Of a stretch of DNA of 64,000 bases, positions 45,774-54,594 are shown one piece after another. Under the pieces are notes generated by a model, which searched no databases, was not told where the DNA came from, and saw only the letters and a program-made list of their open reading frames with translations. Source of the stretch: Photorhabdus australis DSM 17609 (GTDB lineage: Bacteria; Pseudomonadota; Gammaproteobacteria; Enterobacterales; Enterobacteriaceae); NCBI RefSeq assembly GCF_000711895.1, contig NZ_JONO01000030.1, positions 1 through 64,000 on the forward strand, written 5' to 3'. The first letter of the stretch is position 1. Each line of letters opens with the position of its first letter. Position numbers and translations under genes: made by a program.

Positions 45774-46223
45774 ATGTCTATTACACAAGAACAAATCGCT
45801 GCTGAATATCCTATTCCTAGTTACCGTTTTATGGTTTCTATAGGAGATGTGCAAGTCCCTTTTAATAGTGTTTCGGGATTAGATAGGAAATATGAGGTTA
45901 TTGAATATAAAGATGGCATTGGTAATTATTATAAAATGCCAGGACAAATACAGAGGGTTGATATTACACTTCGGAAAGGCATATTCTCTGGGAAAAATGA
46001 TTTATTTAATTGGATTAATTCCATTGAACTCAATCGGGTAGAAAAAAAGGATATTACAATTAGTTTAACTAATGATACTGGCAGTGAAGTCTTAATGAGT
46101 TGGGTTGTTTCGAACGCCTTTCCGAGCTCACTGACAGCCCCTTCATTTGATGCTTCAAGTAATGAAATTGCAGTACAAGAAATTTCATTAGTTGCTGATC
46201 GGGTAACGATTCAGGTTCCCTGA
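45774..46223 (+). CDS. eCIS inner-tube protein (Pvc1/Afp1-like)
   Basis: The 149-aa protein has the phage-tube (gp19-like) pattern: YPIPSYRFMVSIGDVQVPFNSVSGLDRKYEVIEYKDG, then PGQIQRVDITLRKGIF and DLFNWINSI. Such hexameric rings stack into the inner tube through which cargo is carried. A second, diverged tube-like gene (48992) follows the sheath genes, as in the PVC/Afp order Pvc1-sheaths-Pvc5. Confidence 0.9.
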   Translation: MSITQEQIAAEYPIPSYRFMVSIGDVQVPFNSVSGLDRKYEVIEYKDGIGNYYKMPGQIQRVDITLRKGIFSGKNDLFNWINSIELNRVEKKDITISLTNDTGSEVLMSWVVSNAFPSSLTAPSFDASSNEIAVQEISLVADRVTIQVP

Positions 46224-46248
46224 TAACTAAAAACTTTAAGGAAAAACA

Positions 46249-47622
46249 ATGTCTGTACAAACAACTTATCCCGGAATTTATATTGAAGAAGATGCATCAT
46301 TGTCTCTGTCTATCAATAATAGCCCAACAGCAGTCCCTGTTTTTATCGGTAAATTTTACAACTTGGATGGTTCATTACCTGAAGTGGGAATATGTTCTAG
46401 AATTACCAGTTGGTTAGATTTTACTAAAAAATTTTCGGTAGCTCCTCCTCAAACCATTTCATTGATCGCGTCGCCAATTGCTAACACACAAGAAAGTGTA
46501 CCCAAAGCAGTTCAATATACTTATAAGGCCGAGTATGAAACCTCAGAAAGTCTGGCAAATGGTGCCTATGCGGTACAACACTATTTCCAAAATGGCGGTG
46601 GTATTTGCTATGTCATACCTTTAGTTAGTGTGAAAAAAGAGGATGCTGCAATTGAGTTAGCAAAATTACCTGAATTAATTGAAAGACAACAAGAGATTAC
46701 GTTAATCGTCTGCCCGGAGGACGATAAGACGCTCACTGTTGATGGCAGTAAAAAATCGGATGTTTATAACAGCATCAATACATTATTGAGTAATAAAGTA
46801 GGTTATTTTCTCATTGCAGATTCAGATGATGGCAAAGCTGTTCCTAATACGTTGCCGGAAAAAACTGCGGTTTATCATCCTGGTTTAATAACTTCTTTCA
46901 CACAACGCTATGCCAAACCTGCCGATTCCGCTGTCAAAGTGACCGGTATTACAAATATATCAACTCTGGCTGATATTCACACCAATTTGGCCGATGACTA
47001 TCCAATAGCAAGTCAGGTTATTAATGATGTTTTGGAAAAAAATAATAAGCTAGCATCGTCTCCCATTATTTTACCTCCTAGCGCCGCTGTTGCTGGCGCT
47101 TATGCCGCTGTTGATGTGAGTCGTGGTGTTTGGAAAGCACCTGCGAATGTGATGTTAAGTAATGCCACGCCAATCATTAGTATTTCCGATGCGGAACAAG
47201 GTGTGATGAACCCATTAGGTATTAATGCTATTCGTAGTTTTACTGGTAGAGGTACTTTGATTTGGGGAGCGCGTACTCTGGATAAAACGGATAACTGGCG
47301 CTATGTTCCTGTACGTCGTTTATTCAATAGCGCAGAGCGAGATATTAAGCGCGCAATGCGTTTTGCAGTTTTTGAGCCCAACTCCCAACCAATTTGGGAA
47401 AAGGTCAAGGCTGCTATCAATAGCTATTTGCAGTCACTTTGGCAACAAGGTGCACTGCAAGGCAATAAACCCGATGAAGCCTGGTTTGTACAAATTGGTA
47501 AAGGCGTGACCATGACAGATGATGATATTAAGAACGGGAGAATGATTATCAAAATCGGTATGGCGGCAGTACGTCCGGCAGAATTCATTATTTTACAGTT
47601 TACGCAGAATATCGCCCAGTAA
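46249..47622 (+). CDS. eCIS contractile sheath protein (Pvc2/Pvc3-like)
   Basis: The 457-aa protein begins TTYPGIYIEEDASLSLSINNSPTAVPVFIG, the standard sheath N-terminus, and ends with the conserved sheath C-domain (NPLGINAIRSFTGRGTLIWGARTL, WRYVPVRRLFNSAERDIKRAM, EPNSQPIWEKVKAAINSYLQSLWQQGAL). The C-terminal strands mediate the subunit handshake. It is the full-length sheath and most likely the main one. ERIC copy 5 follows its stop. Confidence 0.93.
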   Translation: MSVQTTYPGIYIEEDASLSLSINNSPTAVPVFIGKFYNLDGSLPEVGICSRITSWLDFTKKFSVAPPQTISLIASPIANTQESVPKAVQYTYKAEYETSESLANGAYAVQHYFQNGGGICYVIPLVSVKKEDAAIELAKLPELIERQQEITLIVCPEDDKTLTVDGSKKSDVYNSINTLLSNKVGYFLIADSDDGKAVPNTLPEKTAVYHPGLITSFTQRYAKPADSAVKVTGITNISTLADIHTNLADDYPIASQVINDVLEKNNKLASSPIILPPSAAVAGAYAAVDVSRGVWKAPANVMLSNATPIISISDAEQGVMNPLGINAIRSFTGRGTLIWGARTLDKTDNWRYVPVRRLFNSAERDIKRAMRFAVFEPNSQPIWEKVKAAINSYLQSLWQQGALQGNKPDEAWFVQIGKGVTMTDDDIKNGRMIIKIGMAAVRPAEFIILQFTQNIAQ

Positions 47623-47648
47623 CTGAGGTCTATTTAATATGGGCGATT

Positions 47649-47775
47649 TATACCCAATAGATTTCAAGATGGATCGCGGCGGCAAGGGAGCGAATCCCCA
47701 GGAGCATAGATAACTATGTGACTGGGGTGAGTGAGTGCAGCCAACAAAGAGGCAACTTGAAAGATAACAGGTATA
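47649..47775 (+). repeat. ERIC element, copy 5 (127 bp) between the two sheath genes
   Basis: It runs from TATACCCAATAGATTTCAAG to AACAGGTATA, with the core GAATCCCCAGGAGCATAGATA and CTATGTGACTGGGGTGAG. It sits 26 bp after the first sheath stop and 29 bp before the second sheath start, inside a co-directional gene series. It would be transcribed and fold as a hairpin in the mRNA. Confidence 0.92.
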
Positions 47776-47804
47776 TTGCCCATTCTTGTGAAAGGAAATG
47801 AGTT

Positions 47805-48974
47805 ATGTCGCCAACGCTACCCGGTGTAACAATTACTCAGGCGCAGATAACAGCGTTCGGTGTCAGTACATTAAATATGCCCGTATTCATCGGGTATTGT
47901 ACGAGATTGCCTGCCTTTTCAGCGCCTGTAAAAGTAAGCAGTTTAGCTGAAACAGAACAAATAATAGGGAAAGAAGGGCGTTTGTATGCTCTATTGCGCC
48001 ACTTTTTCGATAACGATGGGATACAAGCTTTTATTCTGTCGTTAGGCGCTGAACCTGCTGGGGAAAATGCTAATAGTTGGCTTGAGGCATTACAACAACC
48101 CGATTTGTATGCGGCTGTTGCAGCAGAGCCGCTAATTACACTTTTAGCCGTCGTTGAGGCAAGTGAACTGAACCAAAAAGAAGGTAATGAGGCTGTGGAA
48201 GCTTGGCGACAGTACTGGAAAGCAGTACTAGCGCTATGTCAGGCACGCAGTGACTTGTTTGCCATATTGGAGGCACCAGATGATACCGCATTAATCAAGC
48301 GTAGTTTGCAGGGTTTTCATCATGAGGCACGTCAGTTTGGCGCTCTCTACTGGCCAAGGCTGGAAACATCTTATCAATTCTCTCAGTTAAAATTTTTGTC
48401 TCCTATTGGTGCGGTAGCGGCGGTTATTCAAAGTAATGATGCCCGGCGAGGGGTAGGACATGCACCTGCCAATATAGCGTTAAAACAGACGATCCGCCCG
48501 ATAAAGCCCCGCCTGGAAGTAGAAGAGTTGTATGAAGAATCGGATGGTTCACTGAATCTGATTTGTAGTTTTCCAGCTCGTGGTACTCGTATTTGGGGAT
48601 GCCGTACGTTGGCGGGTGTTGATTCACCTTGGCGTTATATTCAAACCCGATTATTGACTTCACACGTGGAAAGGCAACTCAGCCAGTTAGGGCGCATGTT
48701 GATGTTTGAACCTAATAACGCAGTCACCTGGATGAAGTTTAAAGGCCATGCTGGAAATCTATTAAGGCAGCTTTGGTTACAAGGGGTACTGTATGGGCAA
48801 CGTGAAGATGAAGCCTTTTCCGTTGAAATAGATGAAAACGAAACGATGACTCGCCAGGATATTGATGAAGGCAGAATGATTGCTCGTATTCATTTGGCAT
48901 TGTTAGCGCCGGCTGAATTTATCGCTGTGACTTTGAATTTTGACACTCGCTCGGGCATTGCGACGAGTACATAA
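47805..48974 (+). CDS. eCIS second sheath protein (Pvc4-like, shorter)
   Basis: The 389-aa protein shares the sheath C-domain with the first one (CSFPARGTRIWGCRTLAG, WRYIQTRLLTSHVERQLSQL, EPNNAVTWMKFKGHAGNLLRQLWLQGVL, RQDIDEGRMIARIHLALLAPAEFIAV) but has a shorter, diverged N-terminal part (MSPTLPGVTITQAQITAFGVSTLNMPVFIG). It probably forms the baseplate-proximal sheath ring. In PVC and Afp three sheath paralogues occur; here only two are present. Its start follows ERIC copy 5. Confidence 0.88.
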   Translation: MSPTLPGVTITQAQITAFGVSTLNMPVFIGYCTRLPAFSAPVKVSSLAETEQIIGKEGRLYALLRHFFDNDGIQAFILSLGAEPAGENANSWLEALQQPDLYAAVAAEPLITLLAVVEASELNQKEGNEAVEAWRQYWKAVLALCQARSDLFAILEAPDDTALIKRSLQGFHHEARQFGALYWPRLETSYQFSQLKFLSPIGAVAAVIQSNDARRGVGHAPANIALKQTIRPIKPRLEVEELYEESDGSLNLICSFPARGTRIWGCRTLAGVDSPWRYIQTRLLTSHVERQLSQLGRMLMFEPNNAVTWMKFKGHAGNLLRQLWLQGVLYGQREDEAFSVEIDENETMTRQDIDEGRMIARIHLALLAPAEFIAVTLNFDTRSGIATST

Positions 48975-48991
48975 TAAATCGGAATATCGCC

Positions 48992-49462
48992 ATGACACTA
49001 CCTGAAGAGCTTTATACCCCAGCGGTTTCGCATCGTTTTATTGTTAATTTTCTTTTTAAAGGTTTACTTCCTTCTCCAGTGGATATTCGATTTCAACGTG
49101 TTTCCGGTTTAGGGCGTGAGTTACAGGTCGAACAGCGTCATCAGGGGGGAGAAAACGCACGGAATCATTGGTTGGCTGAACGTGTACAGCATAATAGCTT
49201 GATATTAGAAAGAGGGGTTATGGTCGTGACTCCTTTAACTCTGATGTTTGATCAGGTGATGCGGGGAGAAACTCTTAATTGGGCAGATGTAGTAATTATT
49301 TTGCTCGATCGGGCTCAACGTCCGATAACAAGCTGGACATTGAGTAATGCGCTACCGGTTCGCTGGCAAACGGGAGATTTAGATGCCAACAGTAACCAGG
49401 TGCTGATTAACACCTTAGAGCTGCGTTATGAAGATATGCGCATTATAGGGGTAAAATTATGA
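48992..49462 (+). CDS. eCIS tube-initiator protein (Pvc5-like)
   Basis: The 156-aa gp19-like protein begins LPEELYTPAVSHRFIVNFLFKGLLPSPVDIRFQRVSGLGRELQVEQRHQGG and ends RTLELRYEDMRIIGVKL-like sequence (NTLELRYEDMRI). It is related to the tube protein but more diverged, as expected for a tube-to-baseplate adaptor. It overlaps the next gene by 4 bp (ATGA), starting a tightly coupled series. Confidence 0.86.
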   Translation: MTLPEELYTPAVSHRFIVNFLFKGLLPSPVDIRFQRVSGLGRELQVEQRHQGGENARNHWLAERVQHNSLILERGVMVVTPLTLMFDQVMRGETLNWADVVIILLDRAQRPITSWTLSNALPVRWQTGDLDANSNQVLINTLELRYEDMRIIGVKL

Positions 49463-49641
49463 CTATCGAAATCCGTGAGCTCATTGTTCAGGCCCGTGTT
49501 GTCGGGACTGATACCAAAACAACACGAACCGTTCCTTTATCTATTGGGCAAATGGAAACGCTGATAGAGCAACGTTTGGTTGAAAAAGTGAAGCGGGAGA
49601 TATTAGATGTACTCCGGGAAGAACAAGGTGGTGGATTATGA
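49459..49641 (+). CDS. eCIS small protein (Pvc6-like, DUF5908)
   Basis: This 60-aa basic helical protein, MTIEIRELIVQARVVGTD then EQRLVEKVKREILDVLREEQ, resembles the DUF5908 family found at this position in eCIS loci. It overlaps both neighbours by 4 bp. The precise role is not known to me; a baseplate or tube accessory is likely. Confidence 0.8.
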   Translation: MTIEIRELIVQARVVGTDTKTTRTVPLSIGQMETLIEQRLVEKVKREILDVLREEQGGGL

Positions 49642-50321
49642 GCTTGCTTGAACGAGGTCTGGCTAAACTCACGATTACGGGTTGGAAGGAGCGTGAGCGT
49701 AAGCATCAGATTGGTAAACTAGAAGCAATGTATAACCCGGAAACACTTCAACTGGATTATCAAACTGATTATCTCCCTGATGTTAGCAATAATCAGGTAA
49801 CAGTGAGTAACCGCTATGTTTTGTCAAAGCCCGCAGGGTTAACACTATCCTTGTTATTTGATGCCAATATGGCTGGTCTTACGACAACCGTCGAGTCCCA
49901 ACTCACTGCCCTCAAATCGCTTTGTTTAGTTAATGCAAGTACTGATGAGCCTAATTTTTTGGAAATTAATTGGGGGGCAATGCGTTGGGAAAATAAAAAT
50001 TATTTTGTTGGTCGGGCTAGCGGATTGTCTCTGACTTATTTGCGCTTTGATCGTAATGCGACGCCATTGCGTGTGAGTGCGCAGCTCACATTAGTCGCAG
50101 ATGAGAGCTTTGTGCTCCAGGATAACCAAGCCAGGTTAGATGCGCCGCCGGTATCAGTAGTCAATGTCCCAGATCTGACTTCATTACCTGCACTGGCGAA
50201 TATCGCTAGCGTAACCACCATGTTGGGAGTGGATTATTTGATGTTGGCCCGCACCAATGATATGGATAATTTGGATGATATGCAGCCAGGTCAGACATTG
50301 CGAACACCGGAGGCATCATGA
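49638..50321 (+). CDS. eCIS baseplate hub/tube protein (Pvc7-like)
   Basis: The 227-aa protein contains KLEAMYNPETLQLDYQTDYLPD near the N-terminus and LEINWGAMRWENKNYFVGRASGLSLTYLRFDRNATPLRVSAQLTLVADE, matching the CIS tube/gp53-like family that contacts the hub. The C-terminal part (LARTNDMDNLDDMQPGQTLRTP) resembles the start of a LysM module. It overlaps both neighbours by 4 bp. Confidence 0.86.
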   Translation: MSLLERGLAKLTITGWKERERKHQIGKLEAMYNPETLQLDYQTDYLPDVSNNQVTVSNRYVLSKPAGLTLSLLFDANMAGLTTTVESQLTALKSLCLVNASTDEPNFLEINWGAMRWENKNYFVGRASGLSLTYLRFDRNATPLRVSAQLTLVADESFVLQDNQARLDAPPVSVVNVPDLTSLPALANIASVTTMLGVDYLMLARTNDMDNLDDMQPGQTLRTPEAS

Positions 50322-51874
50322 GTTTTTTAGATAACAGTAACTTCAAGCCATCAGATATCAAACTGTTCGTTAACATTCAGGGAGAGGAGAAGGAACTCAA
50401 CGAACTGATAGTAAGCGAATTGAAGATCTCCCGACGTATCAATGCCATTCCACAGGCAGTTGTAAAGCTAAGAGCGAAAAATAGTGAAAATGGTGTATAT
50501 CAGTCTGATGTACAGCGGATGTTGAAGAGTTGCCGTCCGGGAGTAAAGGCAGAGCTTCGTATTTTGAATACCCGGCTATTCAGTGGCGATATTGTGCAGC
50601 AAAAAACGGAGTTAGTGTATGCGAAAACACACACTATCAAATTGGTGCTACGCCATGACTTACAGCGTATCACCGGTAATTTTCGTACCAGAGTGTTTGC
50701 GAATACCCGTGATCGTAAAGTGATAGCCGATCTATTGAATACTGCAACATTAAAGCCAGCATTTTCGGGGACATCACATTGGGATATAGATCATGAGCAA
50801 CTGGTTCAGTATCGTTGCAGTGATTGGCAATTTTTGTTGCAACGGCTCTATGCTACGAATAGCTGGTTGTTAGCTGAAGAAGATAAAGATAACACTCAGG
50901 GGAAAGTGACCATTATTGCTCCAAATTCTTTGCCCCTGAATGAGCGTTGGACACTGCAACATCAGGCTGATCATCAGGCTATCCGGCTTTACAGCACGGA
51001 GCTGATGTTGGACAACCGGTTTGATACAGCGGAGGCTGTTGTTAGTGCTTGGGATATTGATGATCAGGCATTACTCGTGGCATGGAAAGAAACCCTTAGT
51101 CAAGTTGGCAAAGATGCGTTAGCGTCAGATAATTTTAGCCAGGCAAATAAAGATTCGAGTGAACTGTTATTAAGTTGTCCGCTCTCTACAAAAGAAGTTC
51201 AATTTCTAACGCGTAGCCAATTAGTCATGCGGCGCTTGACGGCCGTTCGTGGTTCACTGAAGGTTGAAGGCAGTACTAAGTACCGTTTAGGGCATGAACT
51301 GATGTTGTCAGGTTTTGGTGAAAATATGGATGGCTCACAAATACTGACGGGAGTGGATCATTTAATAACGACAGAAGAAAGTTGGAAAACGACCTTACAT
51401 ATAGGATTAGAACTGCCGTTAAAGGCAGAATATGTCACTCAGGTTAACGGTGTTCATATCGGCAAGGTTGCTGATTATCAATCAGATAGCAAAAAATGGG
51501 ATCGTATTCCTGTTTTGATCCCTGCATTTGGAACGAATATTCCCTTGTTTGCCCGATTGGGAAAACCCTACGCCAGCCACCAAAGTGGATTTTGTTTCTA
51601 TCCTGAAACGGGTGATGAAGTCATTCTCAGTTTTTTGGAAGGGGACCCTCGTTATCCTGTCATTATTGATTCTCTACATAATCCGAAACAACAGACTCCG
51701 CTGCAAATCAGCAAAGAAAATAATCTCAAGACCTTAATTATTAAGCAGAATGATAAAGATGAACAACAGTTGTTGTTTGATAGCCAGAAACAAACGGTCG
51801 CGTTAATTGGTGAGAAAAATGTCAAGGTTAAAGGTGAGTATATCAACCTGACTAAATCAAAGGGGACTCGATAA
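50318..51874 (+). CDS. eCIS spike protein (Pvc8-like, VgrG-related)
   Basis: The 518-aa protein has a gp27-like N-terminal region and a gp5-type OB fold around residues 395-465 (IPVLIPAFGTNIPLFARLGKPYASHQSGFCFYPETGDEVILSFLEGDPRYPVIIDSLHNP). A short beta-helical tail (KTLIIKQNDKDEQQLLFD, QKTVALIGEKNVKVKGEYINLTKS) follows. It forms the trimeric spike hub. It is clearly shorter and different from the T6SS VgrG in the same window. Its stop shares a base with the next start. Confidence 0.9.
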   Translation: MSFLDNSNFKPSDIKLFVNIQGEEKELNELIVSELKISRRINAIPQAVVKLRAKNSENGVYQSDVQRMLKSCRPGVKAELRILNTRLFSGDIVQQKTELVYAKTHTIKLVLRHDLQRITGNFRTRVFANTRDRKVIADLLNTATLKPAFSGTSHWDIDHEQLVQYRCSDWQFLLQRLYATNSWLLAEEDKDNTQGKVTIIAPNSLPLNERWTLQHQADHQAIRLYSTELMLDNRFDTAEAVVSAWDIDDQALLVAWKETLSQVGKDALASDNFSQANKDSSELLLSCPLSTKEVQFLTRSQLVMRRLTAVRGSLKVEGSTKYRLGHELMLSGFGENMDGSQILTGVDHLITTEESWKTTLHIGLELPLKAEYVTQVNGVHIGKVADYQSDSKKWDRIPVLIPAFGTNIPLFARLGKPYASHQSGFCFYPETGDEVILSFLEGDPRYPVIIDSLHNPKQQTPLQISKENNLKTLIIKQNDKDEQQLLFDSQKQTVALIGEKNVKVKGEYINLTKSKGTR

Positions 51875-52320
51875 TGGCAAATACGCTTATTGGCCAGGTA
51901 TATGGTCAGGGATGGGCTTTTCCCATTAAATTTATTCCTGATAATAAAGAAACCGCAGATCAAACAGCGGGTATTGTTATGGCTCAAGGGATTGAAGATG
52001 TCAGTCAATCGCTGGAAATATTATTTCTTACCGAGCCTGGCGAACGAATTATGCGTGAAGATTTTGGTTGTGGTTTACAAGATTTTGTTTTCGCAAATAT
52101 TAGCGATACGCTAATTTCTGCCATCAAAAATCGTATTCAGCAAGCAATATTACGTTATGAACCTCGCGCATATTTATTGAATGTTGATATTCAAACCAAA
52201 GAAAACCAACCTGGACATCTGCTCATTCAGATTAATTGGAAATTACGTGGTAGTGATATATCTCAGCGTTTAGACGGAGTGCTTAGACTCCATTCAGGTC
52301 AAGCATTGGAACTGTTATGA
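51874..52320 (+). CDS. eCIS baseplate gp25-like protein (Pvc9-like)
   Basis: The 148-aa protein has the GPW/gp25 pattern: GIEDVSQSLEILFLTEPGERIMREDFGCGLQDFVFANISDT, then IKNRIQQAILRYEPRAYLLNVDI. It links sheath and baseplate, analogous to TssE. It overlaps the next gene by 4 bp. Confidence 0.92.
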   Translation: MANTLIGQVYGQGWAFPIKFIPDNKETADQTAGIVMAQGIEDVSQSLEILFLTEPGERIMREDFGCGLQDFVFANISDTLISAIKNRIQQAILRYEPRAYLLNVDIQTKENQPGHLLIQINWKLRGSDISQRLDGVLRLHSGQALELL

Positions 52321-52742
52321 CCAATTACATTATTGTCGACGGGGATCTCATTCAAATAAATCCCAAATTTGAGGGTGATCGAACTCTTACGATTAATGGT
52401 ACTCCTAAAATAAGTGGGAGTGGAGATGCGCAAATTGAAGGAAAAAATATTTGTGTGTCAGGTGATCACTTAAATGTCTCCATTCCAGCCATTTATATAA
52501 CCTCCAGACATCCTGTTGCAGGTAGTGGAAAAGTGAAAATTACAAATTTATCTGACGATCAACTAGCAGAATTTTGTGTTAGTGGTGATATTGTGATTAT
52601 TGAAGGCAGTCAGTTTGAAGCTCAGTTTACACCTGATAAGCCGGCCACTAATCCAGGTAACCAGGATACAGATAATCCTGCGCCTTCGAATGGGGATGGG
52701 AGATTTATACACTCACAGAGCTTCGTTACGGCAGAAAAATAA
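52317..52742 (+). CDS. eCIS spike-tip protein (Pvc10-like)
   Basis: The 141-aa protein is beta-rich at the N-terminus (IIVDGDLIQINPKFEGDRTLTINGTPKISGSG, KNICVSGDHLNVSIPAIYIT) and has a polar, Pro/Asn/Asp-rich tail from about residue 105. Position after gp25 and before the wedge proteins matches Pvc10/Afp10, which caps the spike. No PAAR motif is obvious. Confidence 0.75.
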   Translation: MTNYIIVDGDLIQINPKFEGDRTLTINGTPKISGSGDAQIEGKNICVSGDHLNVSIPAIYITSRHPVAGSGKVKITNLSDDQLAEFCVSGDIVIIEGSQFEAQFTPDKPATNPGNQDTDNPAPSNGDGRFIHSQSFVTAEK

Positions 52743-52794
52743 AAAATTTTGCCGAAGCGGTTAATAAGTATGAATAAGCGGGGCGGATAAAAAC

Positions 52795-54594
52795 ATGGAT
52801 CTTACTGAATTAAATAATACGTTGATGAATGACTTGCCAACGACGAATTTTAAGTTAGAGACAAAGGACCCATTAACGCAATTAAAGTGGTTACAGCGTT
52901 ATACAGAAAATATTCGTTTTTATGCGAATGATGATTATTTCTGGAATAAATTCTGGTTCTTAAAAAATCACACACCAGAAGAGCTTTTTACTCGTTTGGA
53001 AGATGAAACGTTGGCTGATGGAGAATTACCTCCTCATCAAGCGCTATTGCTGGCCCTTTTACAACAACTTAAAACGCCAGGAATCATGCTTGATACTTTT
53101 TCAACCCGTCATCGGCAATTGTATTATCAGGAATTACTAGGGATAACGCAGAAAGATGCACAACCTGATCATGTAGCGCTTGGAGTGGTATTAAGTACTG
53201 GTATTGCAGAATATTTATTACCGGCAGGCACATTAGTGGATGGCGGGCAAGACAGCAGCGGAAATTCACTGCAATATGCGTTGGATACCGATTTGTTAGT
53301 TAATCCGGGACAATTAACCGATGTTCGCTACAGCTATTTGGATCATGAGGGTTATAAAATCTCCATTTTGCAAGATGATAAAGCGAATATTAGCTGGCCC
53401 TCTTCAGGCGCTCGTTTATTTGTAGCACCTGAGGACAACGGACAGGAAAAAGCACCTGAACAAAAGTTGGAACTTTACCTGGGATTTGATGATATACAGC
53501 CAGGGCAAACTGTTTCTTTATTTTGGCAATTCATTGCATCAACTCCCCTGACATTAAAATGGTTTTATCAGAACAAGATAAATGACTGGGTGAAACTAGA
53601 TAGTGTCAGAGATAACACAGATGGTTTTTTTATCAGTGGATTATGGCACGCGATATTACCTGATGATGCGGGGAAAATGTATTTTCCGGGGACGACTTCT
53701 GCAAAACGCTACTGGATTAAAGCTGAGGTGGAATCGCTTACTGAATCTGGCGATTTATGGCAACCGCTATTAGAAGGCATCTTGTATAACGCTCAAACAG
53801 CAACGCTGGTTGATGCAGACAACACAGATGAAAAGCACTTTCATGATGGGCTGATACCTTTTAGCGTGCAGCATTTAGTCAACACCGTTTCAGAGGTAAA
53901 AAAAATTGAGCAGCCCTGGTCTTCCTGGGGAGGAACGCCACAGGAAGACCCTGCTGATTTCTTCCCTCGGGCGGCAACACGTCTTCAGCATCGCCAGCGT
54001 GCGTTAACCTGGGATAACCAAATTGCCATGTTGAAGGCTGAATTTCCGCAGATTTATGATGTAATCTCACCAAATATCACATGGATGAACCAGCTTCAGA
54101 CATCAAACACGCAAACGTTGATCGTTATTCCTGATGTGAACTACAGCGACAACAAAGATCGCTTACGACCACAATTCAGCCCTGCTAGCTTGCGACAAAT
54201 GAGTGACTGGTTACAGATTCACACTAGCGCATGGGCGAATCCACAAGTGAAAAATCCAATTTATGTTGATGTCTCTGTGACCTATGAGGTGCAATTTAGT
54301 GCGAGTGTGAATCCTGATTATGCTCTCCGGCAATTACAACAATGGTTAAGTTCAATTTATATGCCATGGTATCACGCAGATAAAAAAGGTGTTGCCGCTG
54401 GCGATCAAATCGATTTTTACCAACTGCTTGCGGATATTCAGCGAGTACCTTACGTGGAACATGTCAAGACATTGACATTGACCACAAAAGACACCCTATT
54501 AACCAATAGCGGGGTTATTAAGGCACAGCAAAATGAAGTGCTGGTGTTGGTATGGCAGCAAGGAAAACAAGTTAGGCAGGGAGGATCGAAATGA
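52795..54594 (+). CDS. eCIS baseplate wedge protein (Pvc11-like)
   Basis: The 599-aa protein has the J-like baseplate fold: WGGTPQEDPADFFPRAATRLQHRQRALTWDNQIAMLKAEFPQIYDV in the centre and VKNPIYVDVSVTYEVQFSASVNPDYALRQLQQWLSSIYMPW near the end. This is the Pvc11/Afp11 type. It overlaps the next gene by 4 bp. Length and order are normal for the family. Confidence 0.88.
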   Translation: MDLTELNNTLMNDLPTTNFKLETKDPLTQLKWLQRYTENIRFYANDDYFWNKFWFLKNHTPEELFTRLEDETLADGELPPHQALLLALLQQLKTPGIMLDTFSTRHRQLYYQELLGITQKDAQPDHVALGVVLSTGIAEYLLPAGTLVDGGQDSSGNSLQYALDTDLLVNPGQLTDVRYSYLDHEGYKISILQDDKANISWPSSGARLFVAPEDNGQEKAPEQKLELYLGFDDIQPGQTVSLFWQFIASTPLTLKWFYQNKINDWVKLDSVRDNTDGFFISGLWHAILPDDAGKMYFPGTTSAKRYWIKAEVESLTESGDLWQPLLEGILYNAQTATLVDADNTDEKHFHDGLIPFSVQHLVNTVSEVKKIEQPWSSWGGTPQEDPADFFPRAATRLQHRQRALTWDNQIAMLKAEFPQIYDVISPNITWMNQLQTSNTQTLIVIPDVNYSDNKDRLRPQFSPASLRQMSDWLQIHTSAWANPQVKNPIYVDVSVTYEVQFSASVNPDYALRQLQQWLSSIYMPWYHADKKGVAAGDQIDFYQLLADIQRVPYVEHVKTLTLTTKDTLLTNSGVIKAQQNEVLVLVWQQGKQVRQGGSK